This document shows, in pieces, positions 50,317 to 59,081 of a stretch of 64,000 nt of DNA. The DNA comes from Streptomyces rhizoryzae. GTDB lineage: Bacteria; Actinomycetota; Actinomycetes; Streptomycetales; Streptomycetaceae. Location: positions 248,001-312,000 of the forward strand of contig NZ_JALMUV010000001.1 in the NCBI RefSeq assembly GCF_023155275.1. Reading direction: 5' to 3'. Numbering within the stretch: position 1 is the stretch's first letter; each line of letters opens with the position of its first letter. A program made the position numbers and the translations under genes. The notes below the pieces were generated by a model. That model was not told where the DNA came from and did not search any database. It was given only the letters and a program-made list of their open reading frames with translations.

Positions 50317-51594
50317 TCACAGCGTCCCCAGGTCGGTGCCGGTGACCTCGCGGGGGCCGTGGGCGCCGAAGGCGAAGCGGTAGCGCAGGGTGGCGTCGAT
50401 GTCCTTGACGATGGCCGCCAGTTCGGGGACGTCGTCGGCCTCGCCCATGACGATGTCCAGCTCCAGGGTCTGCACGCCGCCGGGCAGGGCGGTGCCCGGG
50501 CGCGCGTACGGGCGGTACAGCGTGACCCCGGGGAGCCGCTTGACCTCGTCGGCGCCGTCGATGCCCAGCAGGGTCCCGGGGGTGCGGGGCGCGGGGTGGA
50601 AGAGCTGGAAGTAGGCGCGGCCCCGGTAGGGGGCGGGCAGGTCGGGATGCTCGCCGAGGGCGACGCGGCCCGCCAGCTCGATCAGGTTGAGGTTCTGCGC
50701 GCGGACGGACAGTTCGTTGATGCCGCCGCCGAGCCGGCCGTTGACCTCGATGAGCCGGGGGCCGTCGGGGGTGAGCTTGATCTCGGTGTGGGTGAGTCCG
50801 TCGCGGACGCCCAGGGCCTCGACGGCGCGGCGGGCCAGGTCGCGGCATTCGGCGTCCTCGGCGGCGCCGAGCGGCGAGGGCCAGAACCGCCCGGTCTCCC
50901 GGAACGGGGGCACCATCGGGAACTTCCCGGTGACGGCGAGGTCGGTGACGGTGCCGCCGGTGACGACGCTCTCGATGGACACGTAGTCGCCGAACGGGCC
51001 GCAGTCGCGGCCCCGCAGGTACTCCTCCAGGACGAGGGTGCCGCCCGCGACCAGGCCGGGGCGGTCCTCGCCGAGCAGGGTGCGGGCCAGTTCGCGCCCG
51101 GCGGCGGCGTCGGTGACGTGGAAGGTGTTGCGGCTGCCGCCGCCGTGCGCGGGCTTGAGGACGGCGGGCAGCCCGGTCTCGGCGACCGCGTCGTCCCAGT
51201 CCGCCAGGCGCTCCACGCGGCGGCAGCGCACGGCGTCCACGCCGGCCGCCGCCAGGGCGGCGCGCTGCTGCCACTTGTCGGTGAGCCGCCCGAGGGTGCT
51301 GCGGTCGTGGAACGGCAGCGCGAGCTGCTCGGCGAGTGCGGCGGCCAGGTGCAGGGCGCGTTCGCTGTAGGTGACGATGCCGTCCGGCGCGTGGGCCCGC
51401 AGCCGCCGGGCGGCCTCCGGCACGGAGTCGGTGAGCACGACGGGCCCGAACTGGGCGAGCAGCGGCTCCATCGCGCGGGTGTGCGCGTCGGGTTCGGCGA
51501 CGAACACGCAGTCGGCCCACGAGGCGAGGCCGACGGCGATGTCGCCCGGGTGCGCCGCGCCGTCCGCGTACACGACGACGAGGGTCTTGCGCAT
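50317..51594 (-). CDS. ATP-grasp carboxylate-amine ligase
   Basis: The 425-residue protein has the ATP-grasp fold: nucleotide-binding KPAHGGGSRNTFHV near residue 145, VLEEYLRGRD, YVSIESVV, and the metal and ATP site HTEIKLTPDGPRLIEVNGRLGGG near 295. Such enzymes join an acyl-phosphate to an amine and in NRPS clusters make amide bonds outside the assembly line. The C-terminal 130 residues (RAYFQLFHPAPRTPG) are the usual accessory domain of this subfamily. The substrates are unknown. The ATG overlaps the thioesterase stop by one base (TGATG), so translation is coupled. Confidence 0.9.
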   Translation of the reverse strand: MRKTLVVVYADGAAHPGDIAVGLASWADCVFVAEPDAHTRAMEPLLAQFGPVVLTDSVPEAARRLRAHAPDGIVTYSERALHLAAALAEQLALPFHDRSTLGRLTDKWQQRAALAAAGVDAVRCRRVERLADWDDAVAETGLPAVLKPAHGGGSRNTFHVTDAAAGRELARTLLGEDRPGLVAGGTLVLEEYLRGRDCGPFGDYVSIESVVTGGTVTDLAVTGKFPMVPPFRETGRFWPSPLGAAEDAECRDLARRAVEALGVRDGLTHTEIKLTPDGPRLIEVNGRLGGGINELSVRAQNLNLIELAGRVALGEHPDLPAPYRGRAYFQLFHPAPRTPGTLLGIDGADEVKRLPGVTLYRPYARPGTALPGGVQTLELDIVMGEADDVPELAAIVKDIDATLRYRFAFGAHGPREVTGTDLGTL

Positions 51595-52397
51595 CAGAGG
51601 TCCCTTCCGGTCGTACGGGCGTCCGCGGTCACCGGGTGGCGCAGGCGGGCCCGGATCAGGCCGCCGAACGCGGCGGTGGCGCCCCGGTAGTAGAAGTGGT
51701 CGCCGGGCAGCACGGCCGCGGCGAACGGGCCGGTGGTCCAGGACCGCCAGGCGTCCAGGTAGGGGCGGGCCACCCAGGGGTCGGCGGCGCCGCCGAGGGC
51801 GAGCAGGGGGCAGGTGAGGGGGCGCGGCGGGCCGGGGCGGTAGCGGGCCAGGAGGAGGTAGTCGGCGCGCAGCACCGGTATCGCCAGGTCGGCGACCTCC
51901 GCCAGCGGGGACTCCCCCAGCTCCGCGTTGCCGCCGGTGGCCAGCTCCTCGATCCAGTCGTCCCGGGTCATCGCGAGCACCGCGGCCGGGTCGAGGCGTT
52001 GCAGGTCCGGGGGGCGGGCCGCGGACACGGCCAGCAGCTCCACGGGCCGGCCCAGGTCGTGCAGGCGGTGCGCGATCTCGTAGCCGAGGACGGCGCCCAG
52101 GCTGTGGCCCACCAGGACCAGGGGGCCTTCGGTGGCCGCGGCGATGTCGTTCGCCGCGGCGTCCGCCAGCGCCGTCAGGTCGGTGGCGTGCGGTTCGGCG
52201 GAGCGGGGGCCGCGCCCGGGGTACTGGAGGGCGAGGACCCGCTCGCCGGGGGCGCGCAGGTCGGGCACCCACTCGCCGAGCGCGTAGGCGCTGCCGCCGC
52301 CGAAGGGGGCGAGGACGAAGGTGCGCGGCGGCGGCTCGGGGTGGGCCGGCTGCTCGGTGAACTCCCAGAGCAGCGGCGTCAGGCGGTGGCGTCTCAC
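51594..52397 (-). CDS. Type II thioesterase
   Basis: This 267-residue alpha/beta-hydrolase has the nucleophile motif GHSLGA with Ser99, the acid in GGAADPWV and His in PGDHFYYRG. APFGGGSAYALGEWV is the usual start of the external thioesterases of NRPS and PKS systems. It hydrolyses misloaded or stalled acyl groups from carrier domains. It lies inside the operon with ATGA overlap to the A-PCP gene before it and one-base overlap to the ligase after it. Confidence 0.93.
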   Translation of the reverse strand: MRRHRLTPLLWEFTEQPAHPEPPPRTFVLAPFGGGSAYALGEWVPDLRAPGERVLALQYPGRGPRSAEPHATDLTALADAAANDIAAATEGPLVLVGHSLGAVLGYEIAHRLHDLGRPVELLAVSAARPPDLQRLDPAAVLAMTRDDWIEELATGGNAELGESPLAEVADLAIPVLRADYLLLARYRPGPPRPLTCPLLALGGAADPWVARPYLDAWRSWTTGPFAAAVLPGDHFYYRGATAAFGGLIRARLRHPVTADARTTGRDL

Positions 52398-54205
52398 AGG
52401 TCGACCACCGTGGCCCGGTCGGGCGCGTCCGGGGCCGGGGCCCCGGCGCCGGTCAGTGCGGCGGCCAGCTCGGCGACGGTCGCGTGCGCGTACAGCTGGG
52501 CGATGACCAGGCCGGGGTGGTGGCGGCGCAGCCGGGCGAAGACGGTGAGGGCCTTGAAGGAGTCGCCGCCGATGTCGAGGAACCGTTCGTGGCGACCGAT
52601 GCCGGTGCGGCCGAGCGCCTCCTCCCAGATGCCGGCGATGAGTTGCTCGGTGCCCTCGCGCGGTGCCTGCCCGGGGTCCGCGGCCGGGGCGGTCGCGGCG
52701 GCGGTCACGGCGGCGCGCAGCGCGGCGAAGTCGGTCTTGCCGTTGAGGTTGACCGGGATCGCCGCGACAGTGTGCACGGCGCCGGGCACCAGGGCGGAGG
52801 GCAGCGTGGCGCGCAGCGCGGGCAGCAGGGCGCGCGGGTCGGCGTCGCCGACGAGGTAGGCGACGAGCTCCAACGGGGCGTCGGGGGTGGCGCGTTCACC
52901 GGTGACGACGGCCTGGCGCACCCCGGGCCGGGCCAGCAGCGCCGCCTCGACCTCGCCGGGCTCGACGCGGTTGCCGCGGATCTTCAGCTGGCGGTCGGCG
53001 CGCCCGAGGTAGTCGAGCCGGCCGTCCGGCTCGCGGATGACGAGGTCGTCGGTGCAGTAGTGGACGCCGGCGCCGGGTCCGTCCAGCTCGGCGAACTTGG
53101 CCCGGGTCAGCGCCGCTTCACCGAGGTACCCGGCCGCGACGCAGGCGCCGCCGAGGTAGAGGGTGCCGGGTGTGCCGTCGGGCACCGGCCGCAGCTCCGC
53201 GTCCAGGACCCGGGCCTCGACCCCGGCCAGCGGGGTGCCGATGGAGATGCGCGGGCCGGCGGTGTCGGCGGGCCGCACCCGGTGCATGGTGGCCAGGATG
53301 GTCGCCTCGGAGGGGCCGTAGCCGTTGTACACCTCCAGGTCGGGGCGGACCCGCAGGATCTGCTCGGCGAGCCGCGGCGGGAACGCCTCACCGGCCACCA
53401 CCAGCACCCGGCGCGGCAGCAGCGCGGCGAGGTCGCCCTCGGCGGCGAGCGCGGCCAGCTGCGAGGGCGTGTAGGTGAGGCAGTCGGCGGGGTGCGCGGC
53501 GAGGTCGGCGGCGAGCGCCTGCGGGTCGAGCGTGGTGTCGCGCGGGTAGACGTCGAGCCGGGCCCCGGTCAGCAGCGCGCCGTACACCGACACCTTGCCG
53601 AGATCGGCGGCGAAGGTGGTGGCCAGGCCGTAGCTGTCGAGGCCGGTGGCGGTCACCCGCTCGGCGAACGCGGCGCAGTAGTTGAGCAGCGCCCGGTGCT
53701 GCACCTCGACCGCCTTGGGCGTGCCGGTGGAACCGGAGGTGCACACCAGGTACGCGGTGTCGTCGGGGTGCAGCCCGGGGTCGACGGTGTACGGGGCACC
53801 GGGGCCGCCGGCGGTGACGGTGCGCACCGGTGCGGCGGTGCCGGTGAGCCGGGGCCGGTTGCGCGCGTCGGTGAGGACGGCGGCCGCCTTGGTGGTGCCG
53901 AGCAGGGTGGCGACGCGGTGGTCGGGGTCGGTGGCCTCGATGTGGACGTAGGCGGCGCCGACGGCCCAGGCGGCGAGGACGCCGATCATGCAGCGGTGCG
54001 AGCGGTCCATCAGGGTCGCGACGATGTCGCCGCGGCCCACGCCCCGCTCGCGCAGCCAGGCGGCGCTCGCTCCGGCGGCGGCCGCCAGCTCCTCGTAGGT
54101 CAGCTGCTCGGCGTCCTGGCGCAGGGCCGGGCGGTGCGCCGCGGCGCGCGCCGTGTCCGCGAAGACATGCGCCGCCGTGCGCGGGGGCTGGGGGGTGCCG
54201 GTCAT
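52394..54205 (-). CDS. Free-standing NRPS adenylation-carrier (A-PCP) protein
   Basis: The 603-residue protein carries the A-domain motifs: A3 CTSGSTGTPKAV, A5 YNGYGPSEAT, A7 YCTDDL, A8 GRADRQLKIRGNRVEPGEVE, and A10 NLNGKTDFAAL. A carrier domain at the end has Ser549 in FLDIGGDS. It selects and loads one substrate. The A4 region reads FAADLGKVSVYGALLTG (198-214), where the usual FDAS-type sequence has the Asp that grips the amino group. That Asp is absent and the loop is two residues longer, so the substrate may not be an ordinary alpha-amino acid. No condensation domain is attached. The start follows the ACP gene by 52 bases. Confidence 0.92.
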   Translation of the reverse strand: MTGTPQPPRTAAHVFADTARAAAHRPALRQDAEQLTYEELAAAAGASAAWLRERGVGRGDIVATLMDRSHRCMIGVLAAWAVGAAYVHIEATDPDHRVATLLGTTKAAAVLTDARNRPRLTGTAAPVRTVTAGGPGAPYTVDPGLHPDDTAYLVCTSGSTGTPKAVEVQHRALLNYCAAFAERVTATGLDSYGLATTFAADLGKVSVYGALLTGARLDVYPRDTTLDPQALAADLAAHPADCLTYTPSQLAALAAEGDLAALLPRRVLVVAGEAFPPRLAEQILRVRPDLEVYNGYGPSEATILATMHRVRPADTAGPRISIGTPLAGVEARVLDAELRPVPDGTPGTLYLGGACVAAGYLGEAALTRAKFAELDGPGAGVHYCTDDLVIREPDGRLDYLGRADRQLKIRGNRVEPGEVEAALLARPGVRQAVVTGERATPDAPLELVAYLVGDADPRALLPALRATLPSALVPGAVHTVAAIPVNLNGKTDFAALRAAVTAAATAPAADPGQAPREGTEQLIAGIWEEALGRTGIGRHERFLDIGGDSFKALTVFARLRRHHPGLVIAQLYAHATVAELAAALTGAGAPAPDAPDRATVVDL

Positions 54206-54257
54206 CGGGGGCTCCGTTCGGTGGGTCGGGGCGTCGGGTGCGCGGCGGCCGGGGCGG

Positions 54258-54521
54258 TCATCGCTGCCGCCCGCCGGCCGCGGCGCCGATCAGGGCCGCG
54301 AGGCCGTCGACCGTCTCGGTGCGCAGGTAAGTGCGCAGGTCGAGCTTGATGGCGAAGTGCTCCTCCACGGCGGTGAGCAGGCGCAGCGCGGCGAAGCTGT
54401 TCCAGTGGCCGAGGGTGTCGAAGCGGGTGGCGCCGGTGAGCTGCCCCGCGGGGACGTCGGTGACGCCGGAGATCACCTCGGCCAGTGCCGTGGGGGCCGG
54501 GGCGGCGGTGTGGTCGCTCAT
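54258..54521 (-). CDS. Acyl carrier protein of the FkbH type
   Basis: The 87-residue protein is a single carrier domain. The phosphopantetheine Ser42 is in LGHWNSFAAL, the W-N/D-S form typical of carriers paired with FkbH-like loading enzymes rather than with NRPS. Helices on either side are FkbH-carrier-like (VDGLAALIGAA at the end). It probably carries a glyceryl or related three-carbon unit. The start codon overlaps the FkbH-like stop as ATGA, so the two proteins are made together. Confidence 0.9.
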   Translation of the reverse strand: MSDHTAAPAPTALAEVISGVTDVPAGQLTGATRFDTLGHWNSFAALRLLTAVEEHFAIKLDLRTYLRTETVDGLAALIGAAAGGRQR

Positions 54522-56428
54522 GGGATGCGGTGTCCTTCACGGGAGGCGGCGAGGGCCGGGGCGGTGACGGTGGTGGTGATCCAGGCGGCGGTGGTCCGGG
54601 GCCCGGGGTCCAGGGCGAGGACCCGGCGTCCGGCGCCGTCGGCCCGGGGCGCGGCCGGGGCGAACCCGGCCTCGTCGAGGAAGCGGGCGGCGGGCCCGTT
54701 GCGCGGGGTGGGGCGGAAGTCGGCCTCCAGGCGCTGCGCGCCGGCGGCCCGGGCCGCGTCGGCGACGGCGCCGAGGACCGCGTGCTCCACGCCGCGGGCG
54801 AAGACCCGGCAGCTCATCACGGCGTTCTCCAGCACCCAGTGGTCGGGGTGGCGGGCGATCCACAGAGCGCCCACGATGCCCTCGTCGCCGAACCGGTCGG
54901 CGACCTCGAAGGCGAGCAGGGCGTGCGCGGGCGAGTCCGCCATGCGCCGGGTCTCGGCCTCCGGGTGGCAGCGGCCGATCAGGTTGAACTGGTTGGTGCG
55001 GCCGCCGAGCTGGACGATCCGCGGCAGCGTGTACGCGTCGGCGGCGCGGAGCGTGACGCGCAGGTCGAGGCCGTGCAGGTACTCCTCGGGCGAGGGCTGC
55101 TCGGCGCCGAAGCGCTGCCGCTGGGCGCGCGCCCGGTACAGACCGGTGCGCTCCTTGTCGGTGTCCGTCGTGGTGAGCGAGTCGAAGCCGCCCCGGGCCA
55201 GGAGGGCCGCCGCGTACTCCGCCGGGTCGCCCGCCAGGTGGACCACGGTGACCTCGGGGAGCGAGCGCTGGACGAGGGCGCACTCGAAGGCCGAGTCGTC
55301 GGCGAAGACGATGCTGTCGAGGCCGATGTTGAGCTGCTCCGCGATCCGCCTGATGCTCGCGTCCTTGGCGCCCCAGCCGGCCTCGACGGCGACGAAGTCC
55401 GGGGCCCGCAGGACGAGGGCGGGGTGTTCGTCGAGGACGCGGGCGACCAGGTCCGGGTCGTTCTTGCTGGCGACGGCGAGCAGCACGCCCTGCCGGCGCA
55501 GGGCCAGGGCGGTGCGCTGCACGGCGGCGTAGGCGTTGCCCGGGTACATCGGGCCGATCTCGATGTTCTCCGGGCCGTCGTCGCCGAGGACGCCGCCCCA
55601 CAGGGTGTTGTCGAGGTCGAGGACCAGGCACTTCTTGCCGCGTCCGGTGAACGCCCGGGTGTAGGCGGCCACTTCGGCGGCGTAGCGGTGCTCGACGCCG
55701 GGTGCCCAGGCCATCTGCGCGAAGGCGTGCAGACGGGCGTCGCGCAGCGGCCCCGGGTGTTCGGCGAGCAGGGTCTCCAGGTCGAGGACGTCGACGCGGT
55801 CGGTCCGCTCGGCGAGGTCCAGGAGGCGCAGGTTCAGCTCGCGCCACAGCCGGGCGAGGGCGGCGCGGCCCCGGTGCGAGACGACCCGGCGCAGCGCGGC
55901 GGCCGGCAGCGGCACCGTGCTCAGCAGGACGGCGCCGGCAGTGCGCGCGGCGTATCCGGTGACGGCGGCGGCGAAGCGCTCCCAGCGCGCGTCGACCGCC
56001 GCGCGCACCGCCGCCCCGTCGCCGGGGTCGAGGTCGGCCGGCAGGAACACCTCCTCGTGCACCGGGCACAGCGTCAGCTCGGCGCCGAACGCGTCGAGGT
56101 CGTCCACCGCCCCGCCCAGCCGCAGGAGTTGCTGGTCGGGGGCGGCGATCTGGAACTCGGGGGCGAAACCGGCGGCGAGCAGCGCGATCCGCAGCGGTGC
56201 GGCCATCTGGTCGGCCGTGAACGAGGGCACCAGGGCCACCCGCAGCGGGCGCGGCCGGTGGCCCGGCGGGCACAGCAGCCGGGGGTCCGCGGCGGCCAGG
56301 ATCCGGCCGGCCTCCCGGACCACCGGGAGGTCGGAGCTGCCGGCAAGGCGGGCCGCGAGGTCCGGGTCGGGGGCGGCGGCGGGTTCGGCCAGGCGCCTGG
56401 CCCGGGTCAGCAGGTCGTCGTCAGCCAT
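54518..56428 (-). CDS. FkbH-like HAD-IIIC enzyme with GNAT-like C-terminus
   Basis: This 636-residue protein has the FkbH layout. The N-terminal part (1-260) holds a fold with the pattern RVALVPSFTADQMAAPLR. The HAD domain holds Asp271 and Asp273 in VLDLDNTLWGGVLGDDG, ASKNDPDLV and FADDSAFE. A GNAT-like C-terminal part follows from about 450 (GRTNQFNLIGRCH). In FkbH-type systems the enzyme dephosphorylates 1,3-bisphosphoglycerate and attaches the glyceryl group to an ACP. The adjacent ACP supports that here. The final product could be a tetronate-like or glycerate-derived extender; this is inferred. Confidence 0.92.
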   Translation of the reverse strand: MADDDLLTRARRLAEPAAAPDPDLAARLAGSSDLPVVREAGRILAAADPRLLCPPGHRPRPLRVALVPSFTADQMAAPLRIALLAAGFAPEFQIAAPDQQLLRLGGAVDDLDAFGAELTLCPVHEEVFLPADLDPGDGAAVRAAVDARWERFAAAVTGYAARTAGAVLLSTVPLPAAALRRVVSHRGRAALARLWRELNLRLLDLAERTDRVDVLDLETLLAEHPGPLRDARLHAFAQMAWAPGVEHRYAAEVAAYTRAFTGRGKKCLVLDLDNTLWGGVLGDDGPENIEIGPMYPGNAYAAVQRTALALRRQGVLLAVASKNDPDLVARVLDEHPALVLRAPDFVAVEAGWGAKDASIRRIAEQLNIGLDSIVFADDSAFECALVQRSLPEVTVVHLAGDPAEYAAALLARGGFDSLTTTDTDKERTGLYRARAQRQRFGAEQPSPEEYLHGLDLRVTLRAADAYTLPRIVQLGGRTNQFNLIGRCHPEAETRRMADSPAHALLAFEVADRFGDEGIVGALWIARHPDHWVLENAVMSCRVFARGVEHAVLGAVADAARAAGAQRLEADFRPTPRNGPAARFLDEAGFAPAAPRADGAGRRVLALDPGPRTTAAWITTTVTAPALAASREGHRIP

Positions 56429-56453
56429 CGGGGTCCTTGGTCCTTCCAGGGGT

Positions 56454-57470
56454 TCAGAGGCGCAGCAGCGTGCAGGTCCAGTGCATGCCGGTGCCCATGC
56501 TCAGGAGGGCCACGGTGTCGCCCTCGACGAGTTCGCCGGCCGCCGTCAGGCGTTCCAGGCTGAGGAGCTGGTCGGCCGGTCCGAAGTGGCCCATGGCCAG
56601 CGCGACGTCGGCGTTGGTGGCCTCCAGCGGGATGCCCAGCTCCTTGGCCAGGTCGCGGAAGGCACCGATGTTGTCGTGCAGGTACAGGACCCGCTCCAGG
56701 GCGCCGGGGGTCAGCCCGGCGCGGGCGCAGGCCCGTTCGAGCACCTCGCGGTTGCGGGCGTGCATGAGGGTCATGAAGTCGTACGTGGCGCGGCCGTCGC
56801 CCGCGAAGAAGCGGTCCATCCGCTCGATCAGCGGGGCGATGGCGGCCGGTTCGGGGGCGTCGGCGCGGAACGGGCGGGCGGCGCCGCCGGTCTCCATGCG
56901 CATGAAGTCGGCGTACCGGCCGTCGCTGAGCGTCTCGGTGCCGAGCCACACACAGGAGCCGTGGCCGCGGCGCAGCACCGCGGCGGCGGCGCCGTCCGAG
57001 GAGAGCGAGGTGCCGGTGGCGGTGCGGTCCCAGTACGCCTCGGTGATGCGGTTGGCGGCGACGAGCAGCGCCGTGTCGTGGTCGGGGTGGGTGGCCAGGC
57101 GTCCGGCGACGGTGTCGAAGGCGGTGACGCCGCCGCCGCACGCCTGGGCGATCAGGATCGCCTCGGCGCCGGTGGCGCCGAGCCGTCCCTGGAGGGCGGC
57201 GGCCGCGTCCCAGTACAGGTACTCGGGGACGTCCGGCAGCGCGAGCACGAGCAGGTCCAGGTCGGCGGCGGCCACCTCGGCCCGGCGCAGTGCGGACTCG
57301 GCGGCCCGCAGCGCCAGGTCGGTCAGGCCCTCGCCGTCGTCGGCGCGGTGCAGCCGCCGGTAGCCGAGCCCGGCCAGCTTGCGCGGGTCGGCGCCGTACC
57401 GCTCGGCGGCCTCCGCCACCGTGACCGGGCGGCCCAGCGCGTGTCCTTGGGCCACGATCCCGAATGCCAT
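56454..57470 (-). CDS. KAS III-like (FabH-fold) acyltransferase or condensing enzyme
   Basis: The 338-residue protein has the thiolase fold with the nucleophile Cys111 in LIAQACGGGVTAFD and the likely catalytic His in YLHDNIGAF. In FabH the third residue is an Asn in a GNTS-type loop; here the loop reads MGHFGPADQLL, so that Asn is replaced. Such KAS III relatives in biosynthetic clusters often catalyse acyl transfer rather than decarboxylative condensation. A role in coupling the glyceryl-ACP product to the peptide or polyketide is plausible. The ATG follows GGAAGGACGAGG. Confidence 0.88.
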   Translation of the reverse strand: MAFGIVAQGHALGRPVTVAEAAERYGADPRKLAGLGYRRLHRADDGEGLTDLALRAAESALRRAEVAAADLDLLVLALPDVPEYLYWDAAAALQGRLGATGAEAILIAQACGGGVTAFDTVAGRLATHPDHDTALLVAANRITEAYWDRTATGTSLSSDGAAAAVLRRGHGSCVWLGTETLSDGRYADFMRMETGGAARPFRADAPEPAAIAPLIERMDRFFAGDGRATYDFMTLMHARNREVLERACARAGLTPGALERVLYLHDNIGAFRDLAKELGIPLEATNADVALAMGHFGPADQLLSLERLTAAGELVEGDTVALLSMGTGMHWTCTLLRL

Positions 57471-57542
57471 TCCTCGTCCTTCCCGGGGAGCCGGGGGCGG
57501 CGGGCCCCCGGCTCGTGTGCGGTGTACGTCGCTCGGGTGCGG

Positions 57543-59021
57543 CTACTGCGCCGCGGGCCCGATGTCGGAGGTGTCGACCGCGAACCGGCCGACGGCCCAG
57601 GCCATGGCGCGCGCGTTCTGGTCGAGGATCGTCTTGTTGATCCCGCCCAGGACGTCGCACGCCTGGTGGTAGCAGGGGTCGAGCATCTGGCCCGCGGTGC
57701 CGCCGAACAGGTCGGCCCACTCCTGGGACTTGACGGTGTCGGCACCCGCGTTGACGCCGCCCGACGGGATGCCCGCGTTGACGAACGCGGTGTGGTCGGA
57801 GCGGCCGTCGAGGACCAGGCCGATGGTGGGCAGCTTCTGCCGGGCGAAGTAGCCGGTCACGAGGTCGCTGATCCGGGTGGACCCGGCGGGCGCCGGGCCG
57901 GTCGCGGTCTGCCCGTTGTAGACCATGCGCGCGAAGTTCGGGGAGGCGATCATTTCGAGGTTGAGGTAGAGCGCGGTGTGCGCCTTCTCGGCGGCGGTGA
58001 GCTGGTCGACGTAGTACTGCGAGCCGGCCAGGCCCTTCTCCTCGGCGGCCCACCAGGCGAACCGCACCCGGTTCTTGACGTGCGGGCGCTGCTTGGCGAG
58101 CTGGACGGCGGTCTCCAGGACGGCGGCGGCCGCCGCGCCGTTGTCGTTGGCGCCGGCCGTGGTGTCGACGGTGTCGAGGTGGGCGCCCATGACGACGGTG
58201 TGGTCCGCGCTGCCCGTCGGGGTGTCCGCGAGCAGGTTGTACGTCTTGGTCATCGTGTTGTTGCCGCGCAGGTCCAGGTCGAGGGTGACCGGGCCGTTGG
58301 CGGCGTCGGCGCGCAGCGCCTCGGACTCGGCGCGGGACAGGGTCGCCGTCGGGATGCGCGCGTCGCTCGGCGGGACCATGCGGTAGCGCAGGTTCAGGTT
58401 CGCGTTGGGCGAGTTGACGTTCATCAGCATGGCGGCGGCGCCCAGCTGCGAGAGGACCAGCTGCTTCTGGGTGATGAAGCAGTCGGTGCCCGCGTCGACG
58501 AGGACGATCTTGCCCTTGACGTCCTGGCCCGCGTAGTCGTCCGCGCTGCAACCGGTGCTCTTGCCGGCGGGCCGGGCCAGTTCGGCCTTCAGGCCGCCCT
58601 CGGGCGTGGAGACGGAGAAGCGGGCGATGACCGGGTGCAGGTCCCGGGCGGCGGGGGCGACCACCGAGCCCTTCTCGGACAGGATGTCGTAGTCGAGGAA
58701 CTCGAACGGCTGCTTCCTGACCTGGTACCCGGCCTTGGTGAGGGTCCGGGTCAGGTAGTCGGCGGAGGCGTCGTAACCGGCGGTGCCGGAGACCCGGGTG
58801 CCGCCGTGGTCGAGCGTGGCCTGCTGGAGGGCCTCCAGGCGCTCGTAGGTGTGCGCGCCGGTGACCTCGCGGGACATCACCTGGGCCAGGACGTCGGCGG
58901 GCGTGCCGGTGGTCTCGGCACCGGCCGGGGCCGACGCGGCCAGCGGAAGGACGACGGCGCCCGCCGCCAGGGCGGCCAGCGTCCGCCGGAGGGACGGTGC
59001 GCGCCGGGATGGTGCGTTCAT
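57543..59021 (-). CDS. Secreted M28 family aminopeptidase with PA domain
   Basis: This 492-residue protein starts with a signal peptide (LRRTLAALAAGAVVLPLAAS). A protease-associated (PA) domain at about 130-255 contains GCSADDYAGQDVKGKIVLVD. The M28 zinc core follows: GAHLDTVDTTAGANDNGAAA, the Glu pair in WWAAEEKGLAG, and His in LDPCYHQACDVLGG. It should remove N-terminal residues outside the cell and resembles Streptomyces secreted aminopeptidases. Its place within an NRPS operon suggests processing of a secreted precursor, or simple co-location. The ATG follows GAGGAG with ten-base spacing. Confidence 0.92.
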   Translation of the reverse strand: MNAPSRRAPSLRRTLAALAAGAVVLPLAASAPAGAETTGTPADVLAQVMSREVTGAHTYERLEALQQATLDHGGTRVSGTAGYDASADYLTRTLTKAGYQVRKQPFEFLDYDILSEKGSVVAPAARDLHPVIARFSVSTPEGGLKAELARPAGKSTGCSADDYAGQDVKGKIVLVDAGTDCFITQKQLVLSQLGAAAMLMNVNSPNANLNLRYRMVPPSDARIPTATLSRAESEALRADAANGPVTLDLDLRGNNTMTKTYNLLADTPTGSADHTVVMGAHLDTVDTTAGANDNGAAAAAVLETAVQLAKQRPHVKNRVRFAWWAAEEKGLAGSQYYVDQLTAAEKAHTALYLNLEMIASPNFARMVYNGQTATGPAPAGSTRISDLVTGYFARQKLPTIGLVLDGRSDHTAFVNAGIPSGGVNAGADTVKSQEWADLFGGTAGQMLDPCYHQACDVLGGINKTILDQNARAMAWAVGRFAVDTSDIGPAAQ

Positions 59022-59081
59022 GTGCTGTGGGCTCCTCGCTGCGTGCGGTGCACGGATCGGTTCGGGTGGTCCCCCGGGGCG

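Noticed and set aside
50280..52272. Upstream extension of the ATP-grasp frame to 52272
   Set aside because: Sequence before the ATG at 51594 is antisense-frame shadow of the thioesterase gene and lacks ATP-grasp character.
48743..54349. Several plus-strand frames of 440-620 codons opposite the NRPS genes
   Set aside because: They mirror high-GC codons of the NRPS genes (Gly/Val/Arg-rich strings) and overlap genes with intact motifs.
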